NCBI RefSeq assembly: GCF_009769385.1
Contig: NZ_VKAB01000001.1
Location: 372,001 to 436,000 of the forward strand
DNA from: Saccharothrix deserti
GTDB lineage: Bacteria > Actinomycetota > Actinomycetes > Mycobacteriales > Pseudonocardiaceae
Direction: 5' to 3'
Length of the DNA stretch: 64,000 nucleotides
Position numbers and translations under genes: made by a program. Shown in pieces: positions 62,710-64,000 of this stretch. The notes below the pieces were generated by a model, which was not told the origin of the DNA, searched no databases, and saw only the letters and a list, made by a program, of their open reading frames with translations. The number at the start of each line of letters is the position of its first letter. Positions within the stretch are counted from its first letter, which is position 1.

Positions 62710-63518
62710 CGGACCAGCAGCCGATCAGCTGGCGACCGACGTCGAGGGAGTGGACCGAGGGCACCACGATGGCGGTGCAGTTGGTGTCGACGCTCGTGCT
62801 GGGCCCGTGGGGCCCGCCGGTGGCGTTCCTGGCGCAGTACCTCTTCACCCGCCGCGAGCTGCTGTTCGACTCGTACGGCGGCCCGGCGCAGGCGGTGAAC
62901 GCGTCCGGCCAGGCGGTTTCCCTGCCCGCGTTGCGCGCGACGCCCACCACCCGGCAGGGCGTCCTGTCGCTCAACGCGAGCCTCACCGACTCGGCCCGGC
63001 GCCAAGGGCTGCGCACGGGCGACCCCGTCGGCTTGGTGGTGACCAACCACACCCCGGCCGCCGGCGGGATTCCCGGTGGCCGGCTCGTGGTGCCCGCGCG
63101 GATCGGTGAGCGGGTGGACGTGACGGTCCCGCACGGCACCTACTCGCTGGGCGCGTTCGCCGGACAGCGCGCCGTGCTGTTCGCGCGGCCCGACCCGTTC
63201 ACCGCCGGCACCGGGCACACCGCCGTGCTCGGCGGGCGGCGGCTCGAACTCGGCCTACCCCTGGCGGCCCGACCGGCCGCACTGCAACTCGCCAGGCCGA
63301 TCGCGCCGGTGGCGGCCACCCGGCCGGTCGTGCACCGGCCGGCCGCGGTCCGCGTCACGCACTGCCACCTGTGCTCGGCGACGTACAGCGGGTACGAGGC
63401 CCAACAGGCCCACATCCGCAACGCCCACTCCCGGGAGTGCTGGGCCTGCGGGTACACCGAACTCCACTGCGACTGCCTGGTCGGTTCCCTGCGGCGCTAC
63501 TGGAACGGCGGGACCTGA
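62706..63518 (+). CDS. Membrane-associated protein with C2H2 zinc finger and second Cys4 motif
   Basis: 270 residues. A hydrophobic stretch at about 22-47 (VQLVSTLVLGPWGPPVAFLA) may contact the membrane. The middle (80-190) is beta-rich with GRLVVPARIGERVDVTVPHG. At the C-terminus C220-x2-C223-x12-H236-x4-H241 fits the classical C2H2 spacing, followed at once by C245-x2-C248...C255-x-C257, a probable second zinc site. I do not recognise the family. Function unknown; zinc binding is inferred from spacing. Confidence 0.6.
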   Translation: MTDQQPISWRPTSREWTEGTTMAVQLVSTLVLGPWGPPVAFLAQYLFTRRELLFDSYGGPAQAVNASGQAVSLPALRATPTTRQGVLSLNASLTDSARRQGLRTGDPVGLVVTNHTPAAGGIPGGRLVVPARIGERVDVTVPHGTYSLGAFAGQRAVLFARPDPFTAGTGHTAVLGGRRLELGLPLAARPAALQLARPIAPVAATRPVVHRPAAVRVTHCHLCSATYSGYEAQQAHIRNAHSRECWACGYTELHCDCLVGSLRRYWNGGT

Positions 63519-63527
63519 GCGGACGGC

Positions 63528-63686
63528 GTTCGGGCGCGGTTGTCTTACCGGTGGGCGGCCGAACGCTTCGAGCAAGCCACCGGGAAGCTGCCCGGCGGAC
63601 CGTGGGAACTGCACCAGTTGCGGCACTCCGCGCTGCCCCATGCCGCGAGGAGGGTGCGAACGCCTCGACTGCCGACCAACCGATGA
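63528..63686 (+). pseudogene. Remnant of a tyrosine recombinase (integrase) C-terminus
   Basis: In one frame the DNA reads LSYRWAAERFEQATG then PWELHQLRHSALPHAA, which matches the integrase segment around the catalytic HxLRH motif. It has no start, lacks the rest of the catalytic domain and the Tyr, and ends in a premature stop at 63684. Evidence of a decayed mobile element insertion. Confidence 0.6.
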
Positions 63687-63728
63687 CATTCTGGTGGTGG
63701 GCTTTTCGTCGCGCCCACCACCAGAATG
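63687..63728 (-). terminator. Hairpin terminator after the last gene
   Basis: Perfect 16-bp arms CATTCTGGTGGTGGGC / GCCCACCACCAGAATG with a 10-nt loop, 7 bp beyond the stop of the minus-strand gene at 63736. Confidence 0.85.
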
Positions 63729-63735
63729 CTTCGGA

Positions 63736-64000
63736 TCAGCGGGTGGGTTCGGCGCCGATGCGGTCGACCACCGCCGTGGTGATGGAGGAGTAGCTGGTGA
63801 CGGTGCCCTTCGGGATGTCGGCGAACATCGAGTCGGACACCTTGCGTTCCCCGATCACCTCGCCGGTGCCGGGGTCGAGGATGATCTCCTGGCGCTCTCC
63901 GCCCTCGGAGATGCCCAGCGCCACGCCCTTGTGGCCGTCGAGATCGGCGGCGCGGTCGGTGACGTCCAGTCCGGGGAGGTGGGCCAACGCCCGCAGCAGG
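63736..64000 (-). CDS. C-terminal fragment, possibly CU044_5270-family protein
   Basis: The last 88 codons of a gene that enters from the right edge; an internal TTG at 63987 is not the real start because the frame stays open to the edge. The visible part ALAHLPGLDVTDRAADLDGH, GVALGISEGGERQEIILDPG, GEVIGERKV resembles the C-terminus of CU044_5270-type actinobacterial proteins that are encoded with ECF sigma factors. This is a weak resemblance. Confidence 0.4.
   Translation of the reverse strand, partial: LLRALAHLPGLDVTDRAADLDGHKGVALGISEGGERQEIILDPGTGEVIGERKVSDSMFADIPKGTVTSYSSITTAVVDRIGAEPTR

Overview
The window is chromosomal DNA of a high-GC actinobacterium. The evidence is GC-rich codon use with many GTG and TTG starts, a HupB-type HU protein with a long Ala/Lys/Pro tail, SepIVA and DivIVA-like coiled-coil proteins, LprG-like and DUF3515 proteins, an F420-type guanylyltransferase (FbiD/CofC) beside ppk and mutT1, and a gene order that follows the Mycobacterium tuberculosis acyP–mutM–rnc–coaD–pyc–recG–ung–thiL–ddl–gpsA–ppk–hupB–leuDC–gltX–leuB–serA block. 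Secreted subtilase, RNase Sa and streptogrisin-fold proteins and the style of the intergenic repeats suggest a Pseudonocardiales member (Saccharothrix/Lentzea/Actinosynnema-like). This placement is inferred from protein resemblance and was not computed.

Layout. 1–6 kb: tail of an ECF-sigma-like gene, acylphosphatase, three Thr-rich surface proteins (one with a CAP domain), an AAC(2')-I type aminoglycoside acetyltransferase, a flavin oxidoreductase, and TetR, orphan KdpE and MarR regulators. 6–17 kb (mostly minus strand): mutM, a small ORF, rnc, rpmF, DUF177, sepIVA, a secreted RNase Sa homologue, coaD, rsmD, an SDR, a NAPE-PLD-like hydrolase and pyruvate carboxylase. 17–28.5 kb: DivIVA-like coiled coil, LprG-like lipoprotein, recG, a FakA-like DAK protein, rpmB, the ung–gammaCA–GNAT–thiL operon, a stand-alone Lrp ligand domain, DUF3515 and ddl. 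28.5–41.4 kb: a short-repeat array, a MocR/PNPOx divergent pair, a cysteine-dioxygenase-like gene with a Cys-containing leader peptide, a trans-sulfuration enzyme, gpsA, plsC, fbiD, an LVIVD protein, ppk and mutT1, then a second large repeat array. 41.4–48 kb: hupB, leuD, leuC, a divergent NdgR-type regulator, tRNA-Glu and tRNA-Gln, a HAD hydrolase and gltX. 48–64 kb: a flavin monooxygenase, an FAH-family hydrolase, a catalytically dead streptogrisin-like protein, cimA with an apparent Ile attenuator, a btuFDC cobalamin importer under a cobalamin riboswitch, leuB, a large secreted subtilase, serA, a bacterial C2H2 zinc-finger protein, an integrase remnant and a truncated last gene.

Functional themes. 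Branched-chain amino acid synthesis (leuC, leuD, leuB, cimA) is split over several loci with different controls: an inverted repeat between leuC and ndgR, and a leader-peptide attenuator in front of cimA. Sulfur, serine and vitamin metabolism also show RNA-level signals: the leader peptide before the cysteine-dioxygenase-like gene and the B12 riboswitch.

The most unusual structural observation is two families of dispersed intergenic repeats. One is a hairpin-forming element of about 70–95 bp, present four times and in every case between two convergent genes. The other is a 22-bp-period degenerate tandem repeat built around GAACGTAGGACACAC, present as arrays at 28.6, 40.8 and 55.8 kb. Neither is explained by the genes. 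Coordinates and hairpins were read by eye, and no folding energies or database searches were run.
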